A stretch of DNA of 45,354 nt, taken from assembly GCA_020848995.1 (NCBI GenBank), contig JADLHA010000049.1, positions 1-45,354 of the forward strand, in the 5' to 3' direction. How positions within the stretch are numbered: the first letter of the stretch is position 1; every line of letters starts with the position of its first letter. The position numbers and the translations under genes are program-made. Under the pieces are notes generated by a model, which ran no database searches, was not told the DNA's origin, and saw only the letters and a program-made list of their open reading frames with translations. This stretch comes from Saprospiraceae bacterium. GTDB taxonomy: Bacteria > Bacteroidota > Bacteroidia > Chitinophagales > Saprospiraceae. Below, piece by piece: positions 44,601-45,354 of the stretch.

Positions 44601-45354
44601 CCGCCTGCATCCGTTGCCGTATAGGTGACCGTCGTAGTCCCTATTGCAAAGAAGCTGCCTGGGAAGTTTGTAGTTGCCAGGGATACGCCCGGACAATTAT
44701 CCGAAGCGGTTGGCGCTGTCCAACTCACGGTCCGTCCGCACAGGCCTGGATCATTGCCGAGAGGTCCGATGTTCGACGGGCATCCCGTAATGACAGGATT
44801 TTCAGTATCCTTAACGAGTACCGTAAACGAACAGGTGTTCGTATTCCCGTTGACATCGGTGACCAGGTAGGTCACGGTGGTCGTGCCGACCGGGAAGAGC
44901 GCGAAGGAAGACGTACCTATGGTGACGATCACCACCGAAGGATTGCTGGTGGAAACCGTCATCGATGCCACGCCGCAATTGTCTGCCGGAACAGGTACTG
45001 TCCATGAATGGATCTGCTGGCAGGTACCGCTGGTTGCTGTCAGGGTAACATTGGGCGGACAGGTGACTGTCGGCAGCTCGTCGTCGACTACCACCACCTC
45101 AAACTCACAGGTATTGGTGTTGCCGCTCATGTCCGTTACCGTCCATATTACCAGCGTCGTTCCCTTTGCAAATACATACCCTGCAAGCGTGCTGCTCGCG
45201 TTCAGATTGTTGCTGATCGTTGCCATTGGGCAGTTGTCCGCAAACGTCGGATCAAACTCCCCAGCTACTGCTGTATACGTACATACTCCCGTATTCGTAT
45301 TGCGGCTCTGAGGATTCGAAGGACAGCTGATCGTCGGCAGCTCGATATCGCTCA
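38603..45354 (-). CDS. Giant HYR-repeat T9SS-exported surface protein, C-terminal part (start outside window)
   Basis: The frame is open to the window end. The first in-window ATG (45226) is internal: upstream codons continue a HYR domain (DIELPTISCPSNPQ ... GEFDPTFADNCP). About 2250 residues are visible. In order: about five HYR domains (two near-identical, about 44,050-44,550); 17 tandem ~85-residue Ig/HYR-like repeats (C-E-x-x-Q-T-I ... LVPDLTDG ... DNC ... WSQSP ... THTVTV.DGNGN..TC..VLTGDD.TPP); two more HYR domains; an FN3-like domain (IAWSAGLCATSYQLRI); and a type A T9SS sorting domain (LVPNPASVVTKVFI ... MYLIQVSDGYQQ). Probably a long stalk-like adhesin (inference). Confidence 0.93.
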   Translation of the reverse strand, partial: SDIELPTISCPSNPQSRNTNTGVCTYTAVAGEFDPTFADNCPMATISNNLNASSTLAGYVFAKGTTLVIWTVTDMSGNTNTCEFEVVVVDDELPTVTCPPNVTLTATSGTCQQIHSWTVPVPADNCGVASMTVSTSNPSVVIVTIGTSSFALFPVGTTTVTYLVTDVNGNTNTCSFTVLVKDTENPVITGCPSNIGPLGNDPGLCGRTVSWTAPTASDNCPGVSLATTNFPGSFFAIGTTTVTYTATDAGGLTATCTFTVTIEDTEDPAITCPANMTVGTDAGSCDAVVSYTAPVGTDNCPGASTSQIAGLASGATFPIGTTTNTFRVTDGAGNSTTCSFDVTVEDDEAPAIACPSSTAVDTDPGVCTAVVSYTAPVGTDNCPGASTAQIGGLASGSAFPLGTTTNTFRVTDGAGNSTTCSFDVTVEDNEVPGIACEPAQTIVLNGSCQLLVPDLTDGASATDNCSAGFTWTQSPVSGSLLASGDGTTHTVTVTVDDGNGNTATCTVVLTGDDITPPSVTCEGPQTIVLNASCELVVPDLTDGASGSDNCGSLSWSQSPTASTALVSGEGTTHTVTVTASDGNGNTSTCTVVLTGDDATPPTPDCEDAQTISLTSACILTVPDLTDGAAAMDNCSSSFTWSQSPIAGTGLTSGEGTTHTVTVTVSDGNGNMATCTTVLTGDDVTPPTPVCEAPQTIALDAECELLVPDLTDGAVALDNCSTSFTWSQSPAAGSELASGEGTTHTVTVTVSDGNGNSASCTTVLTGDDATAPSISCEPGQSVSLSSLCLLSVPDVLDGSIGSDNCGSLSWSQSPTLGTLLSSGEGTTHTVTVSATDGNGNTSTCTVVLTGDDTTPPVPTCEGPQTIVLDAECELLVPDLTDGASATDNCASGFTWSQSPTASSELASGEGTTHTITVTADDGNGNTATCTVVLTGDDTTPPIPTCEGAQTITLDAECELLVPDLTDMASALDNCSSSFTWAQSPAAGAELASGEGTTHTVTVTADDGNGNSATCTVVLTGDDITAPSISCESPQSVSLDATCKLPVPDLTDGAMGSDNCGSLSWSQSPTMGTLLTSGEGVTHTVTVTADDGNGNTTTCTVVLTGDDDTPPVPSCEGPQTIALDAECELLVPDLTDGASATDNCSLSFFWSQSPTSGTELASGEGTTHTITVTVDDTNGNTSTCTVVLTGDDVTAPSISCEGPATIALNASCELAVPDLTDGALGSDNCSSLSWSQSPTMGTLLASGEGVTHTVTVTADDGNGNTSTCTVVLTGDDLTPPVPTCEGAQTIVLDAECDLLVPDLTDGASATDNCAAGFYWSQSPTSGTELASGEGMTHTVTVTVDDGNGNTSTCTVVLTGDDTTPPVPVCEGPETISLNAACILVVTNVIDMVSATDNCSSSFTWSQSPIAGSALASGEGVSHTITVTVSDGNGNSATCTTVLTGDDVTPPTPICEGPQTVSLNGDCELPVPDLTDGAVAIDNCSSSFTWSQSPAAGAELPSGEGVTHTVTVTANDGNGNSATCTVVLTGDDDTSPSISCEAAQSVSLTALCQLVVPNVLDGSTGSDNCGTLSWSQSPTLGTILASDEGVTHTVTVTADDGNGNTSTCTVVLTGDDTTPPVPTCEGPQTIVLDAECELLVPDLTDGASATDNCSSSFTWSQSPTAGAELASGEGTTHTITVTADDGNGNTATCTVVLTGDDTTPPVPTCEAPQTIALDAECELLVPDVTDGSTADDNCATSFYWSQSPTAGTELASGEGMTHTITVTVDDTNGNTATCTVVLMGDDTTPPAPVCEGPQDVTLDVDCELVVLNLIDGATVTDNCSSSFTWAQSPTAGTSLPSAHNMTHTVTVTVDDGNGNSATCTTVLTGKDVTYPTMTCPANLMRGMDEGLCRYTVGGAYSGGPGEFDGSASDNCGVVSKTWVLTGVETGSGSGSLDGQLWKKGVTTVTWTATDAAGNSTTCSFMVEVKDLEPPSITCPPDITVTTLPGQCSVPAGSVSLGTPTVSDNCGVKYPITNNSPASYPVGVTTVKWTVKDSSNNKNTCNQKVTVIAYNCGQPVNVYHYDTTTSSAKIAWSAGLCATSYQLRIRKEISPGVWGPWSSWAAASGPGNKHSFTGLDDGSYYHYQIRSKCGTTFSAIVNGWFFTLTAFAGTEERDRENDLKAYEYRPVDVELVPNPASVVTKVFITGFDQRVKEVTMMDLLGKKVFSVKLKANQNVLELDMNVLEVRSGMYLIQVSDGYQQRTEQLIIER
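39731..44050 (-). repeat. Seventeen tandem 252/255-bp coding repeats
   Basis: Twelve units are 85 codons (type F, with FTWSQSP, FFWSQSP or FYWSQSP) and five are 84 codons (type L, with LSWSQSP). From the N-terminal side the order is F L F F L F F L F L F F F L F F F. Outer units, especially the last, are the most diverged. Blocks of consecutive units are duplicated: units 3-6 (about 42,527-43,543) correspond one to one with units 12-15 (about 40,241-41,257). Confidence 0.85.

Overview
The window reads as a chromosomal segment of a Bacteroidota bacterium, most likely of the Saprospiria (inference). The evidence is type A type IX secretion (T9SS) C-terminal sorting domains on three large exported proteins, HYR, SBBP and PKD-like modules, Bacteroidota-type -33/-7 promoters (TTTG ... 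TAnnTTTG), weak or absent Shine-Dalgarno sites, and an ECF sigma factor coupled to a membrane TPR protein. No tRNA, rRNA or CRISPR array was recognised.

Layout. (1) 1-1822: 5' part of a secreted modular protein on the minus strand, running off the window. Its N-terminal part is AT-rich and its last ~140 codons are GC-rich. (2) About 420 to 11,005: an AT-rich island. It holds a MORN/YwqK-like protein with an upstream lipoprotein, a 952-residue SBBP/PKD/T9SS protein, a gene-poor stretch, and a sigma factor/anti-sigma-like pair. Its left edge lies inside an open reading frame. Its right edge leaves two aborted gene starts. A 184-bp inverted-repeat element with a 4-bp direct repeat sits at 2001-2184. 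(3) 11,076-11,270: a small Cys-rich zinc-ribbon-like ORF. (4) 11,320-25,287: a tightly packed 13-gene minus-strand operon for surface polysaccharide sugars. In transcription order it encodes a Wzz-like chain-length protein, a winged-helix regulator, UDP-GlcNAc 6-dehydrogenase, UDP-Glc 6-dehydrogenase, WbpE, WbpD, WbpB, NeuB, NeuC, a 2-hydroxyacid dehydrogenase, a NeuA-like cytidylyltransferase, a fused MDR/Gfo-Idh oxidoreductase and a WecB/WbpI-type 2-epimerase. (5) 25,367-27,343: a divergent TPR-transmembrane adenylate cyclase. (6) 27,400-31,024: a minus-strand block with a CDF transporter, an unknown membrane protein, DUF2752, a TM2 lipoprotein and a SET-domain protein. (7) 31,274-32,563: an exported protein with three NTF2/SnoaL-like repeats. 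(8) 32,635-36,852: a 1405-residue T9SS protein with five Cys-rich repeats. (9) 36,934-37,371: a small exported protein. (10) 37,852-38,460: thirteen 49-bp tandem units, each with two hairpins. (11) 38,603-45,354: the C-terminal 2250 residues of a giant HYR/T9SS protein with 17 tandem ~85-residue repeats, ended by a strong 18-bp-stem terminator.

How the genes fit together. The polysaccharide operon encodes a full apparent route from UDP-GlcNAc to a diacetamido-uronic acid (WbpA-B-E-D, then a 2-epimerase as WbpI) plus a NeuC-NeuB-NeuA nonulosonate module with two accessory oxidoreductases. It has no glycosyltransferase, flippase or polymerase, and it stops about 300 bp from the right edge of the AT-rich island. 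Much of the remaining window encodes cell-surface or secreted repeat proteins. The most unusual structures are the island with its in-frame seam and truncated right edge, the MITE-like element, the two-hairpin 49-bp array and the higher-order repeat structure of the giant protein.
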